DNA of 64,000 nucleotides, taken from positions 1,116,001-1,180,000 of the forward strand of contig JAJEJU010000024.1 in NCBI GenBank assembly GCA_021390615.1, written 5' to 3'. Numbering within the stretch: the first letter of the stretch is position 1; the number at the start of each line of letters is the position of its first letter. The DNA comes from Rhodanobacteraceae bacterium ZG21-1. GTDB lineage: Bacteria > Pseudomonadota > Gammaproteobacteria > Xanthomonadales > Rhodanobacteraceae. This document shows, piece by piece, positions 1 to 8,204 of this stretch. The position numbers and the translations under genes were made by a program. Under the pieces are notes generated by a model. It was not told where the DNA came from, made no database searches, and saw only the letters and a program-made list of their open reading frames with translations.

Positions 1-250
1 CCTTCACCTGGACCGTCGAGAGATCCACGCCCAGCGCACGGGCGGCGGGATGGCGGGCAGCGAACGGAATCAGGTTGCCGCCGGCCGCGCAGCCCAGCTC
101 GAGCACGCGCGCCCGCGCCGGTGGCGGGGTGTCCAGGCCGAACAGCTTGGCCACGGCATGCAGGTGTTCGGGAGCGGTCTGGGTGAAGGCGCTGGAGATG
201 TACGGCAGTTCGTCGTAAGTCTGGGCTATGCGTTCGATCAGCTCGGACAT
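1..250 (-). CDS. Class I SAM-dependent methyltransferase (partial, 3' end outside window)
   Basis: The first 83 codons are present and the gene runs off the left edge. The N-terminus begins MSELIERIAQTYDELPYIS, followed by a glycine-rich SAM-binding motif I (VLELGCAAGGNLIPFA, about residues 49-64) and an acidic residue at the end of the next strand (GVDLS). An N-terminal YDELPY-type segment before motif I is typical of a family of methyltransferases that carries a C-terminal regulatory domain; that domain would be outside the window. Substrate unknown. The gene is divergent from exbB across a 195-bp gap in which I see no convincing promoter. Confidence 0.75.
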   Translation of the reverse strand, partial: MSELIERIAQTYDELPYISSAFTQTAPEHLHAVAKLFGLDTPPPARARVLELGCAAGGNLIPFAARHPAARALGVDLSTVQVK

Positions 251-445
251 GGCGGTTTCCCTGGGATCGGCGGCCTTAAGTGAGTGGCGGAACATCTGTC
301 CCGCCGGGGCTTGCCGCCGATCATACGCAAGCCGGCGGCGAACGTGCCCGGGCACGGCGACGGCAAATGCCGCCGATGCCACAGTACGATCCGGCTTGGC
401 TGCTATCATGCGCGCCTGTTCACTGGCAGCCCGACGGGGGCGAAC

Positions 446-1114
446 GTGCTGGAAATTCTGATCGCGGGCGGCTGGCCCATGCTGCCCATCCTGATCTGCT
501 CGCTGGTGGCGCTGGGCATCGTGCTGGAGCGCTGCTGGACCCTGCGCCGCCGTGCCGTGCTGCCGCCCGGGCTGGGCGATGAAGTGCGCGAGTGGGCGCG
601 CAGCGGCCAGCTCGATCCGGCCCATCTGGATCGGCTTGCCGGCGGTTCGCCGCTGGGCGAGCTGCTGGCCGCGGCCTTGTCCGTGCGCAGCCGTTCGCGC
701 GAACTGATCAAGGAACGCATCGAAGATACCGGGCGCCACGTGGTGCACCGCATGGAGCGCTATCTCAACACGCTGGGCACGATCGCGCTGATCGGGCCGC
801 TGCTCGGCCTGCTCGGCACGGTGATCGGCCTGATCCGCATGTTCATGGACGTGATGGCCGGCGGCGTCGGCGATCCCATGAAGATGGCCGGCGGCATCGG
901 CGAAGCGCTGATCTGTACCGCCACCGGCCTGGTGGTGGCGATTCCTTCCTACATCCTGCACCGCTATTTCCGTTCGCGCGTGGCCGGCTACTGCGTGGAG
1001 ATGGAAAAGCAGGCGACCCTGCTGCTGGACGAGTTGACGGTCAATGCGCCGGCGTCGACCCGGCCCCGCCGCACGCCGGCCGCGCCCGCCGCCGCGGCAT
1101 CCAGCGCGAGCTGA
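446..1114 (+). CDS. exbB: MotA/TolQ/ExbB proton channel family protein
   Basis: Inner-membrane proton channel subunit (222 aa) expected to work with the ExbD-like protein that follows 3 bp later to energise an outer-membrane process. Visible are an N-terminal membrane helix (residues about 8-25) and two long helices in the conserved ExbB/TolQ core, with the family signature LGLLGTVIGLIRMF near residue 125 and a second helix around ALICTATGLVVAIPSY. I chose the GTG at 446 because it has a G-rich Shine-Dalgarno 5 bp upstream and starts the protein just before its first helix; an in-frame upstream ATG at 284 would add an unlikely 54-residue tail. In related bacteria this pair sits directly ahead of msbA-lpxK, as here. 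TolQ cannot be excluded by sequence, but no tolA or tolB is nearby. Confidence 0.88.
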   Translation: MLEILIAGGWPMLPILICSLVALGIVLERCWTLRRRAVLPPGLGDEVREWARSGQLDPAHLDRLAGGSPLGELLAAALSVRSRSRELIKERIEDTGRHVVHRMERYLNTLGTIALIGPLLGLLGTVIGLIRMFMDVMAGGVGDPMKMAGGIGEALICTATGLVVAIPSYILHRYFRSRVAGYCVEMEKQATLLLDELTVNAPASTRPRRTPAAPAAAASSAS

Positions 1115-1117
1115 GCC

Positions 1118-1549
1118 ATGCGCATCGGCAACGACCGCCGCAACGACGACGTCGAGATCAACGTCATTTCGCTGATCGACGTCCTGCTCACCCTGCTGAT
1201 GTTCTTCGTGCTGACCACGACGTTCGTGCAGCATTCGCGCCTGCAGGTAACCCTGCCCAAGGCCAGCGCCGAGGAACGTGACGTGCAGGCGCCCACGCTG
1301 ACCGTGGTGGTGGATCGCGACGGGCATTATTTCATCGGCAGCGACGAAGTGCCGGGTGAAGGCATCGACGCGCTCAAGCAGGCGATCGCCGGCGTGGTCG
1401 GCGAGGACCGCGACCGGCCGGTGACCATCCGCGCCGATGCCATGACTGCGCACCAGAACGTGGTGACCGCGATGGACGCGCTGGGCCAGCTCGGCTTCAC
1501 CAAGCTGTCGATCGCCACCACGCCGACGCAGGTGGACGCGGCGAAGTGA
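1118..1549 (+). CDS. exbD: ExbD/TolR family biopolymer transport protein
   Basis: 143-aa partner of the ExbB channel. One membrane helix (about residues 18-36) carries the conserved aspartate of the family (INVISLIDVLLTLLMFF, D at residue 21), which is the proton-relay residue in ExbD/TolR. A periplasmic domain follows, including the usual VTIRAD..A.....V..MD pattern near residues 95-115. It starts 3 bp after exbB, and its stop codon lies 14 bp before the msbA start, so the four genes to lpxK are probably one transcript. Confidence 0.88.
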   Translation: MRIGNDRRNDDVEINVISLIDVLLTLLMFFVLTTTFVQHSRLQVTLPKASAEERDVQAPTLTVVVDRDGHYFIGSDEVPGEGIDALKQAIAGVVGEDRDRPVTIRADAMTAHQNVVTAMDALGQLGFTKLSIATTPTQVDAAK

Positions 1550-1563
1550 GCGGAGGCTTCCAA

Positions 1564-3315
1564 ATGTGGGATGAGCAGACCCGGCGCACCTATCGCCGGC
1601 TGCTCGGCTATCTGCGACCGTTCAGCACCATCGGCGTGCTGTCGATCCTGGGCATGGTGGTCGACGGCGGCGCGCTGGCGGTCTTCACCAACGAACTGAA
1701 GCCGCTGTTCGACGACATCTTCGGCCGGCACGACCCGTACTACATCTTCTGGATGCCGATCTGGATCTTGCTGATCTTCGGCGTGCGTGGCGTGGCCACC
1801 TTCGTCAGCAGCTACGGCGTCTCGTACATCGGGCGCCAGGTCGTGCAGAACATCCGGCGCGACGTGTTCGCCTCCTACCTGCGCCTGCCGGCGGCCTTCT
1901 ACAGCCACGAGCCCTCCGGCCAGCAGATCTCGCGCATCACCTATACCAGCGAGCAGGTCGCCTCCGCCTCCACCGACGCGATCAAGATTGCCTTCACCGA
2001 GACCGCGACCGTGGTCGGCATGCTGCTGGTGATGCTGCACAACAGCGCCTACCTCACCCTGGCGCTGCTGGTGATGGTGCCTGCGGTGGCGCTGATCGTG
2101 ACGGTGGTGAGCCGCCGCTACCGCCAGATCAGCCGGCGCATCCAGGGCATGATGGGCGCCGTCACGGGCACGGTCGAAGAAGCCGTGGAAGCGCATCGCG
2201 AGGTGCGCATCTACGGCGGCCAGCCCCACGAAGGCGACCGCTTCGATGCGGTGACCCGGCGCGCGCTGCGGCAGAACCTGAAAATCGCGCTGACCGCGGC
2301 CGCTTCCAGCACGGCGATCCAGACCGTGGGCGCGATCGCGCTGACCTTGCTGGTCTGGCTGGGCACGCGCCCGGGCGTGATCGATCACATCAGCGCCGGC
2401 GTGTTCATCGCCGTGCTGATGGCCATGGCCGGCATGCTGCCGTCGTTGAAGCGGCTGACCCAGATACAGGGCAATATCCAGAGCGGCGTGTCGGCGGCGG
2501 AAGACCTGTTCAGCGTGATCGACCTGCCGCCGGAAACCGACAGCGGCACGCTGGAGCTGGCGCGCGCGCGCGGCGAACTGCGTTTCCGCGGCGTCGAGCT
2601 GGTCTATCCGCGCAACCAGCAGCCGGTGCTGCGTGGCGTCGACCTGGTCTGCGAGCCGGGCAGGGTGACGGCCCTGGTCGGGCGTTCCGGCAGCGGCAAG
2701 ACCAGCCTGGTCAGCCTGTTGCCGCGTTTCATCGAGCCCACCGGCGGCGGCATCGAGCTGGACGGCCATCCGTACCAGGATTACCGCCTGGCCGCGCTGC
2801 GCCGGCAGATCGCCTGGGTGGGTCAGCATGTGGTGTTGTTCGACGGCACGGTGGCGCAGAACATCGCGTACGGCGAGCTGTCCGGAGCCAGCGAGGCGCA
2901 GATCGTCGCCGCAGCCGAAGCCGCCAATGCGATGGAGTTCATCCAGCGCATGCCCGAAGGCTTGAACACGCCGATCGGCCAGCGCGGCAATGCGCTGTCC
3001 GGCGGCCAGCGCCAGCGCATCGCCATTGCGCGCGCGATTCTCAAGGACGCGCCGATCCTGGTGCTGGACGAAGCCACCAGCGCGCTGGATACGGAGTCCG
3101 AACATCTGATCCAGCAGGCCCTGATGCGGCTGATGAAGGATCGCACCACCCTGGTCATCGCCCACCGCCTGTCCACCATCGAGCATGCCGACCAGATCGC
3201 GGTGATGGATCACGGGCGCATCGTCGAGCGCGGCACGCATCAGGAACTGCTGGCGCTGGGCGGCCAGTACGCCGCGCTGCACCGCATGCAGTTTCACGAT
3301 CGCGCGGATTCCTGA
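1564..3315 (+). CDS. msbA: Lipid A export ABC transporter, permease/ATP-binding protein MsbA
   Basis: Inner-membrane flippase that moves core-lipid A to the periplasmic face; 583 aa, the usual length of a half-transporter. The N-terminal 300 residues form the six-helix ABC transmembrane domain. The C-terminal ATPase has Walker A GRSGSGKTS (about residue 372), the ABC signature LSGGQRQRIAIARA (about 477), Walker B ILVLDEATSALD (about 497) and the switch histidine in VIAHRLSTI. The ATG at 1564 is preceded by CGGAGG at 7 bp and is preferred over a GTG at 1546 that overlaps the exbD stop. The gene immediately downstream is lpxK, the classic msbA partner. Confidence 0.95.
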   Translation: MWDEQTRRTYRRLLGYLRPFSTIGVLSILGMVVDGGALAVFTNELKPLFDDIFGRHDPYYIFWMPIWILLIFGVRGVATFVSSYGVSYIGRQVVQNIRRDVFASYLRLPAAFYSHEPSGQQISRITYTSEQVASASTDAIKIAFTETATVVGMLLVMLHNSAYLTLALLVMVPAVALIVTVVSRRYRQISRRIQGMMGAVTGTVEEAVEAHREVRIYGGQPHEGDRFDAVTRRALRQNLKIALTAAASSTAIQTVGAIALTLLVWLGTRPGVIDHISAGVFIAVLMAMAGMLPSLKRLTQIQGNIQSGVSAAEDLFSVIDLPPETDSGTLELARARGELRFRGVELVYPRNQQPVLRGVDLVCEPGRVTALVGRSGSGKTSLVSLLPRFIEPTGGGIELDGHPYQDYRLAALRRQIAWVGQHVVLFDGTVAQNIAYGELSGASEAQIVAAAEAANAMEFIQRMPEGLNTPIGQRGNALSGGQRQRIAIARAILKDAPILVLDEATSALDTESEHLIQQALMRLMKDRTTLVIAHRLSTIEHADQIAVMDHGRIVERGTHQELLALGGQYAALHRMQFHDRADS

Positions 3316-3325
3316 GGCGGCCCTC

Positions 3326-4339
3326 GTGGCGCTGGTCGACACGCTCGAGCAAGGCTGGTATCGCGGCGGCCCTCTGCCGTGGTGGACGCGCCCATTGGCA
3401 GCGCTCTACGGCGCGCTCGGCGCGTTGCGCCGCGGCCTGTATCGCATAGGCCTGCTGCGGCGCGTGCGGCTGCCCGTGCCGGTGATCGTCATCGGCAATC
3501 TCAGCGTGGGCGGCACCGGCAAGACGCCGCTCGCCATCGCCGTCGCCGAGGCCTTGCGTGGCCACGGCCTGCGGCCGGGCGTGGTGAGCCGTGGCTATGG
3601 CGGAAGCCAGCGTGAGCCGCTGTTGCTGGACGAGACGCCCGAACCGGCGCAGGTCGGCGACGAACCCTGTCTGATCCGCGCCAGCGGCGTAGCGGTGGCG
3701 GTCGGGCGGGATCGGCCGGCGGCAGCACGTCTGCTGCTCGAGGCAGGCTGCGATGTGGTGATCGCCGACGACGGCTTGCAGCACTATCGGCTGGATCGCG
3801 ATGTGGAAATTTGCGTGATCGACGGTCTGCGCCGCTTCGGCAATGGCCGCCTGCTGCCGGCCGGGCCCTTGCGCGAGCCGCTGGCGCGCCTGCAGCGCGT
3901 GAGCTTCCGCGTATGCAACGGCCAGGGTGCGCAGCCCGGCGAGATCGAGATGCGCCTGTCGGGAGATCGCGCCCATGCCTTGCGCGGCGAGGAAGTCCAG
4001 CCGCTGCAGGCCTTTGGCGGACGGCGCGTGCACGCGGTGGCCGCGATCGGTCATCCGGAGCGCTTCTTCGACAGCTTGCGCGCGCGCGGCATCGAAGTGA
4101 TCCCGCATGCCTTTCCCGACCATCATGCCTTTGTCGCCGGCGATCTTTCCTTTGGAGATGACCTGCCGGTGCTGATGACGGAGAAGGACGCGGTCAAGTG
4201 CCGGGCTTTTGCGTCGCCGCACTGGTGGCGCGTGCCGGTGCGGGCGGAATTGCCGGAAAGCTTTTTCGAGCAACTGCTGGATCGCGTCGAGACGGCGGCC
4301 ACGAAGACGTCGAAAGCTGTCGCCGCCGCATCGCGCTGA
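3326..4339 (+). CDS. lpxK: Tetraacyldisaccharide 4'-kinase LpxK
   Basis: Phosphorylates the 4' position of the lipid A disaccharide precursor at the inner membrane. 337 aa, normal length. An N-terminal hydrophobic/amphipathic segment is followed by the P-loop VIGNLSVGGTGKTP (about residues 54-67), the motif VVSRGYGG, and VIADDGLQHYRLDRDVEI, all characteristic of LpxK. The start is a GTG with GAGGCGG 5 bp upstream, 10 bp after the msbA stop. kdsB, which follows lpxK in many relatives, is instead found at 36.3 kb here. Confidence 0.95.
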   Translation: MALVDTLEQGWYRGGPLPWWTRPLAALYGALGALRRGLYRIGLLRRVRLPVPVIVIGNLSVGGTGKTPLAIAVAEALRGHGLRPGVVSRGYGGSQREPLLLDETPEPAQVGDEPCLIRASGVAVAVGRDRPAAARLLLEAGCDVVIADDGLQHYRLDRDVEICVIDGLRRFGNGRLLPAGPLREPLARLQRVSFRVCNGQGAQPGEIEMRLSGDRAHALRGEEVQPLQAFGGRRVHAVAAIGHPERFFDSLRARGIEVIPHAFPDHHAFVAGDLSFGDDLPVLMTEKDAVKCRAFASPHWWRVPVRAELPESFFEQLLDRVETAATKTSKAVAAASR

Positions 4340-4390
4340 TTCCGTTCAGACGATTTGAATCAACAAGGCACGAAAGGGAAATTCGAGGGC

Positions 4391-5512
4391 ATGCAGCGAC
4401 TACCTGGCCTGGACCTGCTGCGCGCGATCGCCATCGTCTGGGTGATGCTGTTCCACTCCTACATCGTCGGCGGCCTCGGCCCGTTCTGGGCGCCGCTGCA
4501 GCTCAATGGCTGGATGGGCGTGGATTTGTTCTTCGCGCTCAGCGGCTACCTGATCGGTTCGCAATGGCTCTCGCCTTTATCCAGGGGCGAGCCGGCACGC
4601 TTCGGCCAGTTCTATCTGCGCCGGGCCTTCCGCATCATGCCTGCCTACCTGGTGGTGCTGGCGCTCTATTTCGCCGTGCCGGGTTTTCGCGAGGCGAGCG
4701 GCATCCAACCGCTGTGGCAGTTCCTCACCTATACGGTCAATCTGCTCATCGACTACGAGCACAACCAGGCGTTCTCGCATGTCTGGTCGCTGTGCGTCGA
4801 AGAGCATTTCTACCTGCTGTTTCCGCTGCTGGCCTGGGTGCTGATGCGGCGCCCGTCGGCGCTCAAGTTCGGCCTCGTGTGCGCGTCCATGGTGCTGCTC
4901 GGAATGCTTGCGCGCGATCAGGCGTGGCGGCATATGCAGAACTTCGTCGAGGATGTGTATTACCCGACCTACAACCGGCTGGACGGTCTGCTGTTCGGCG
5001 TGATGCTGGCGACGATCCAGGCCTTCAGGCCAGCGCTGTGGCAGCGTCTGCAGCGTTCGGCCAATACGATCTGCCTGCCGGCTGGCCTGATCTTGCTGGC
5101 CTTGTCGCTGTGGCTGTTCTGCGAGCGGACGGCCTGGTTGCCGTCCGTCTTCGGCTATCCACTGCTCTCGCTCGGCATGGCGACGCTGGTGCTCTCGGGT
5201 ACGGCGGCCCATAGCTGGCTTGGGCGTTTGCGGATACCGGGCGCGGGCTGGCTGGCTTCGATTTCCTACAGCCTTTATCTAAGCCACAAGGCAGCCTTCC
5301 ATATCGTGGCCACGCTGCTGGGGCCACGGCTGGGTTGGCAAGGCCTGCCCTTGTTCGTGCTTTACGGCGTGGTGACCCTCTCGGGCGCTGCCGTGTTGTA
5401 TTACGGTGTCGAGCGGCCGTTCCTGCGCCTGCGCGAGCGGCTGTCCGTGCGTCGACGGCGCCAAGTCGCTGCCGAGGTGGATGCGCAGCGACCGGCGCAG
5501 CCGGCGACCTGA
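4391..5512 (+). CDS. Membrane-bound O-acyltransferase of the acyltransferase 3 (OafA/YrhL) family
   Basis: 373-aa polytopic membrane protein with about ten hydrophobic segments. The start matches acyltransferase 3 proteins: LPGLDLLRAIAIVWVMLFHS (residues 4-23), with the catalytic-type arginine and histidine, then GVDLFFALSGYLIG and, further on, HVWSLCVEEHFYLLFPLL. Members transfer acyl groups to cell-surface sugars; the substrate here cannot be read. It follows lpxK by 51 bp on the same strand and could modify a surface glycan. I chose the ATG at 4391 (AAAGGGA about 10 bp upstream) over a TTG 36 bp earlier. The C-terminal 30 residues are basic and cytoplasmic. Confidence 0.85.
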   Translation: MQRLPGLDLLRAIAIVWVMLFHSYIVGGLGPFWAPLQLNGWMGVDLFFALSGYLIGSQWLSPLSRGEPARFGQFYLRRAFRIMPAYLVVLALYFAVPGFREASGIQPLWQFLTYTVNLLIDYEHNQAFSHVWSLCVEEHFYLLFPLLAWVLMRRPSALKFGLVCASMVLLGMLARDQAWRHMQNFVEDVYYPTYNRLDGLLFGVMLATIQAFRPALWQRLQRSANTICLPAGLILLALSLWLFCERTAWLPSVFGYPLLSLGMATLVLSGTAAHSWLGRLRIPGAGWLASISYSLYLSHKAAFHIVATLLGPRLGWQGLPLFVLYGVVTLSGAAVLYYGVERPFLRLRERLSVRRRRQVAAEVDAQRPAQPAT

Positions 5513-5547
5513 TGTGCGGGACTGCCGGCGACGGAGCGCAAAGCCCG

Positions 5548-5826
5548 TCAGCTTGAGCGTTTGCGGCCTCGCGCGGGCTTGGCCTCGCGTGCGGCGATCA
5601 GCTCCTGCAGATAGCCGACGCCTTCGTCTTCAGGGAAAAAGGCCACTACGTCGGCCACGCTGAGCTGATAGCGCTTGCGCAGGGTGAGGAATTCCGACTT
5701 GGCCTGCTCCAGTCGCGACGCGGCGGCAGCCTTGGGCGAGGAGGGTGCTGGGGCCGGCGAGCCGTTCTGTTCCAGCGCGGCCAGCTCATCCTGGAAACGT
5801 CTGAAGGCGTCTTTGGGAACGTTCAT
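5548..5826 (-). CDS. Small protein with basic C-terminal tail, unknown function
   Basis: 92 aa. Residues 1-40 are amphipathic and proline/alanine rich. The conserved-looking core is LRKRYQLSVADVVAFFPEDEG, followed by a short helix and a lysine/arginine-rich tail (AKPARGRKRSS). The mix of a helix-turn-like core and a basic tail is compatible with a nucleoid- or RNA-binding protein, but I do not recognise the family. The ATG at 5826 was chosen; a TTG at 5835 with GGGA at about 4 bp is an alternative. It reads toward the acyltransferase gene (convergent). Confidence 0.6.
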   Translation of the reverse strand: MNVPKDAFRRFQDELAALEQNGSPAPAPSSPKAAAASRLEQAKSEFLTLRKRYQLSVADVVAFFPEDEGVGYLQELIAAREAKPARGRKRSS

Positions 5827-5943
5827 GGCGCGCAAGTATCCCGGGGACTGTCTGGTCCGTATTGTTGCATAGGTGCAGGTTTTTTCGAGGCTGGCGTGGA
5901 GCGGTGAACGACCTGCAGACTGATGGATGGGAGCCGGTGCCGC

Positions 5944-6405
5944 TCACTGTTGCCTGAGATGGGCTGCGATCTGTCTCATCTGCTGATCCCAGCCCTCGCT
6001 GTTCATGCGGAACGCCTCGGCTCGGCGTTCTGCCGGAATGGCGTCGAAGCCCGATTCCTCCACATGCAGCAAGGTATCCACGCCGGATTGCTCCAATGTG
6101 AAAGCCACCAGGGTCGTGGTTTCCTTCGAGTAATCCCTGTTCGGGTCCACGGCATAAGGGTGCCAGCGGAACGAGAACAGCCGCTCGGGCTCCATGCGTT
6201 CGATCAGCACGTTCCAGACCAGATGCTCGTAGCCGGGATAGGTGATGTGGCCTTGTACGTGCGTGCCCGGGACGAAACGCTGCCCTTCGAGCGCGACGCC
6301 GAACCAGCTGCCGAAACTCTTCGCCTCGGACAAGGCGTGCCAGACCCGCGCAAGTGGGGCTTTCAGCAGCATGGATCGCTCGATGCGATGGCTGGAAGCA
6401 TTCAT
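5944..6405 (-). CDS. SRPBCC (START/AHSA1-like) domain protein
   Basis: 153 aa, essentially one START-like fold: an N-terminal strand, the APLARVWHALSEAKSFGSWFG helix pair, the strand VPGTHVQGHI, the phenylalanine/tryptophan-rich FSFRWHPYA segment, and a long C-terminal helix (EGWDQQMRQIAAHL). Proteins of this AHSA1/polyketide-cyclase-like group bind small hydrophobic ligands; many are stress related. The ATG at 6405 has AGGAG 7 bp upstream. Monocistronic by appearance. Confidence 0.82.
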   Translation of the reverse strand: MNASSHRIERSMLLKAPLARVWHALSEAKSFGSWFGVALEGQRFVPGTHVQGHITYPGYEHLVWNVLIERMEPERLFSFRWHPYAVDPNRDYSKETTTLVAFTLEQSGVDTLLHVEESGFDAIPAERRAEAFRMNSEGWDQQMRQIAAHLRQQ

Positions 6406-6562
6406 GAGCCGGCTCCTGGATGTGGACGGAGCTCCCATAGTGCGCCAACCATGTGACGGCGCCGGCTACAGACGCGCGGACATCGCGGTGGTATCCCCCG
6501 GATGTGCGTGGCGGCTGCCGACCGGATGGCCGGAGAGCCGGTCGGGATCGGTAGATAGGGCC

Positions 6563-6597
6563 AAAAAAAAGCCCGCAGAGGGGAGTCTGCGGACTTT
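6563..6597 (-). terminator. Rho-independent terminator of the sRNA
   Basis: Stem CCGCAGA/TCTGCGG (6573-6579 with 6586-6592), a six-base loop and, on the minus strand, a run of eight T. On the plus strand the stem is followed by only four T, so the minus strand is the main direction. Confidence 0.8.
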
Positions 6598-6669
6598 TCG
6601 GGGGTCCATCTCATTGCATGGCGAAGGAGGGGAACCTAGCCATGCGGCGGGAGTTATGTCTCACGACAT
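6563..6669 (-). ncRNA. C-rich stem-loop small RNA, sX13-like
   Basis: About 107 nt on the minus strand between a sigma70-type promoter and a strong terminator, with no gene on either strand. In order, the RNA can fold as a 5-bp stem with a GUGA loop (6657-6669), a single-stranded CUCCC tract, a perfect 7-bp stem GCATGGC/GCCATGC whose 16-nt loop contains UUCCCCUCC (6615-6644), a 4-bp GGAC/GTCC hairpin with a CCCCG loop (6592-6608), and the terminator hairpin with loop CUCCCC. This repeated C-rich-loop architecture and the length are those described for sX13, an Hfq-linked virulence regulator of Xanthomonas that pairs with G-rich sites near start codons. The match is by structure, not by alignment; the neighbours need not be those of Xanthomonas. 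A 10-codon ORF (start MARFPSF) lies inside it and is probably accidental. Confidence 0.6.
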
Positions 6670-6675
6670 GGGAAT

Positions 6676-6703
6676 AGTGTACTTTTTGGTTTGTTAATGA
6701 AAA
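6676..6703 (-). promoter_or_regulatory. Promoter of the C-rich sRNA
   Basis: On the minus strand a -35 TTTTCA (6698-6703) and a -10 TACACT (6676-6681) are separated by 16 bp in a locally AT-rich stretch; each matches the sigma70 consensus at 4 of 6 positions. The predicted start is near 6669, exactly where the first RNA stem begins. Confidence 0.55.
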
Positions 6704-6795
6704 GTGACTGCCATACCAGGGTGACTGGGTGATGACAGGAACGAGCGCACAAAATCGCCACCGCTTGGGGCGATGGGGCGGAAATATCACGCACA

Positions 6796-6822
6796 AAACG
6801 AAAGCACCCGCTGGCAGCGGGT
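6796..6822 (-). terminator. Probable terminator of the small secreted protein gene
   Basis: Stem ACCCGCT/AGCGGGT with a 3-base loop, followed on the minus strand by GCTTTCGTTTT. It lies 37 bp past the stop codon of the gene ending at 6859. Confidence 0.5.
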
Positions 6823-6858
6823 ACTGAAGCGCCTTTAGGCGGCGCCGGATCGCCGGGT

Positions 6859-7101
6859 TCAGGGATTGCTGGCGACCAGCGTGGACTTGCTCGCACATGC
6901 AATGCGCGCAGCCCGCGTGGTGGCCTTGCCGTCTCGGCAATCCTGTTTGGCGATGCGGTCTAGGAAGGCTGAGCCCGAATCCTGTTGATGCACGTTGCCG
7001 ATCAGGAAATCCTGGGCGGCGACCGGGCTATAGAAGGACCAGACGGCAGCAGCAACGACGGTCACGATGGGAATCGTGACGCTGAACTTTGGATAGCGCA
7101 T
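6859..7101 (-). CDS. Small secreted or periplasmic protein, unknown function
   Basis: 80 aa. A basic N-terminus and hydrophobic segment (about residues 8-24) end in SPVAAQD, a good signal peptidase I site, leaving a mature chain of about 50 residues with two cysteines (QDCRDG and ARIACAS) that could form a disulfide. No family recognised. The ATG at 7101 has a very G-rich Shine-Dalgarno (AGGGGGAA, 5 bp upstream). That G run is complementary to the C-rich loops of the sRNA encoded just downstream, so the gene is a possible target (inference). Confidence 0.65.
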   Translation of the reverse strand: MRYPKFSVTIPIVTVVAAAVWSFYSPVAAQDFLIGNVHQQDSGSAFLDRIAKQDCRDGKATTRAARIACASKSTLVASNP

Positions 7102-7260
7102 GCTTTCCCCCTGAAAGCGCAAGATCCAATACCACTCGAATTTTGTAAAAGCTAACACGAAATGTGATGTTTAGCACAAGGCCTAGGAATAATTCTTGTC
7201 ATGGCCTGTATGTGTGTCGGCGATGGCTATCTGTTCCTTGTCCATGACGCCGTGGCCGTG

Positions 7261-8157
7261 CTAGCGCTCGCCTAAAAACAGGCGCTCGCACAGGAAGTCC
7301 ACGAAGACCCTCAGCTTGGGCGTCATCTGGCGGCTCGACGGCCATAGCAGGCAGAACTGTCCCTGCAGCAGCATGTAGTGGTCGAGCAGGGGCACGAGGG
7401 CACCGCTGGCGACTGAGTCGCGGGTCAGGAAGGTCGGCATGTAGGCGATGCCCAGGCCATGGATCGCGGCGGACAGCAGGGCTTCGACGTTGTTGCAGAC
7501 CATGCCGATCGGTAGCCGGGGTTCGCTCTCGCCCGGATCGATGCGCATCGCCCATTTCTGCAGCTTGCCGCTGGTGTGGTTGCGGAATTGCACGCAGGCG
7601 TGCCGTTCGAGATCGCGCGGATGCTGAGGCGTGCCTCGGCGACGCAGATAGTCGGGCGAGGCGAACAGGCCGGCGCGGAACGATCCCAGCCGCCGCGCCA
7701 TCAAGCGCGAATCGGGCAGGTCGCCGCTGCGGATCACGGCGTCGAAGCCGTCCTCGATCACGTCGACGATGCGATCGTCGAAGTCCAGATCCAGTTCGAT
7801 CTCGGGATAGCGCTGCATGAACTCGGCCAGCACGGGAACCAGGAAGCGATAGCCGACGGTAATCACGCTGATGCGCAGGCGCCCGCGTGGCGCGTCGGTG
7901 GCATGCGACAGCAAGGCTTCGGCATCGTCGATGTCGTTCAGCACGTGCCGGCAGCGCTGGTAGAACAGCGAGCCTTCCTCGGTGAGGCGGATGCGCCGCG
8001 TGCTGCGCTGGAACAGGCGTACGCCGAGGCGCTCTTCCAGTCGCGCCACGCTCTTGCCGACTGCGGAGGCGGAGACGCCGAGCTGGCGCCCCGCCGCGAC
8101 GAAACTTTGGCTTTCGGCGGTGCGAAGAAACGCGGCGAGGCCGGTGAGTTTGTCCAT
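7261..8157 (-). CDS. LysR family transcriptional regulator
   Basis: 298 aa. The N-terminal winged helix-turn-helix is clear: MDKLTGLAAFLRTAES, then GVSASAVGKSVARLEERLGV (about residues 31-50), followed by the two-lobed ligand-binding domain to the C-terminus. Divergent from an alpha/beta hydrolase gene; a TGTCC-N9-GGACA dyad lies between them (8205-8223), so it probably controls that gene, perhaps with the MFS exporter beyond. I start at ATG 8157, which gives the family's usual N-terminus; earlier in-frame starts at 8166 and 8190 have no better ribosome binding site. Confidence 0.9.
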   Translation of the reverse strand: MDKLTGLAAFLRTAESQSFVAAGRQLGVSASAVGKSVARLEERLGVRLFQRSTRRIRLTEEGSLFYQRCRHVLNDIDDAEALLSHATDAPRGRLRISVITVGYRFLVPVLAEFMQRYPEIELDLDFDDRIVDVIEDGFDAVIRSGDLPDSRLMARRLGSFRAGLFASPDYLRRRGTPQHPRDLERHACVQFRNHTSGKLQKWAMRIDPGESEPRLPIGMVCNNVEALLSAAIHGLGIAYMPTFLTRDSVASGALVPLLDHYMLLQGQFCLLWPSSRQMTPKLRVFVDFLCERLFLGER

Positions 8158-8204
8158 GCGGATCATGTCGAGGCGGAATGGTACCCGCAAGATTAGAGCG
8201 GATT

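Noticed and set aside
1327-3342. 671-codon minus-strand frame opposite msbA
   Set aside because: Antisense to msbA, His/Gln/Arg-rich without any family pattern.
6611-6643. 10-codon frame inside the C-rich sRNA as a leader peptide
   Set aside because: It lacks a ribosome binding site and no biosynthetic gene follows the terminator; the hairpin structure explains the sequence better.
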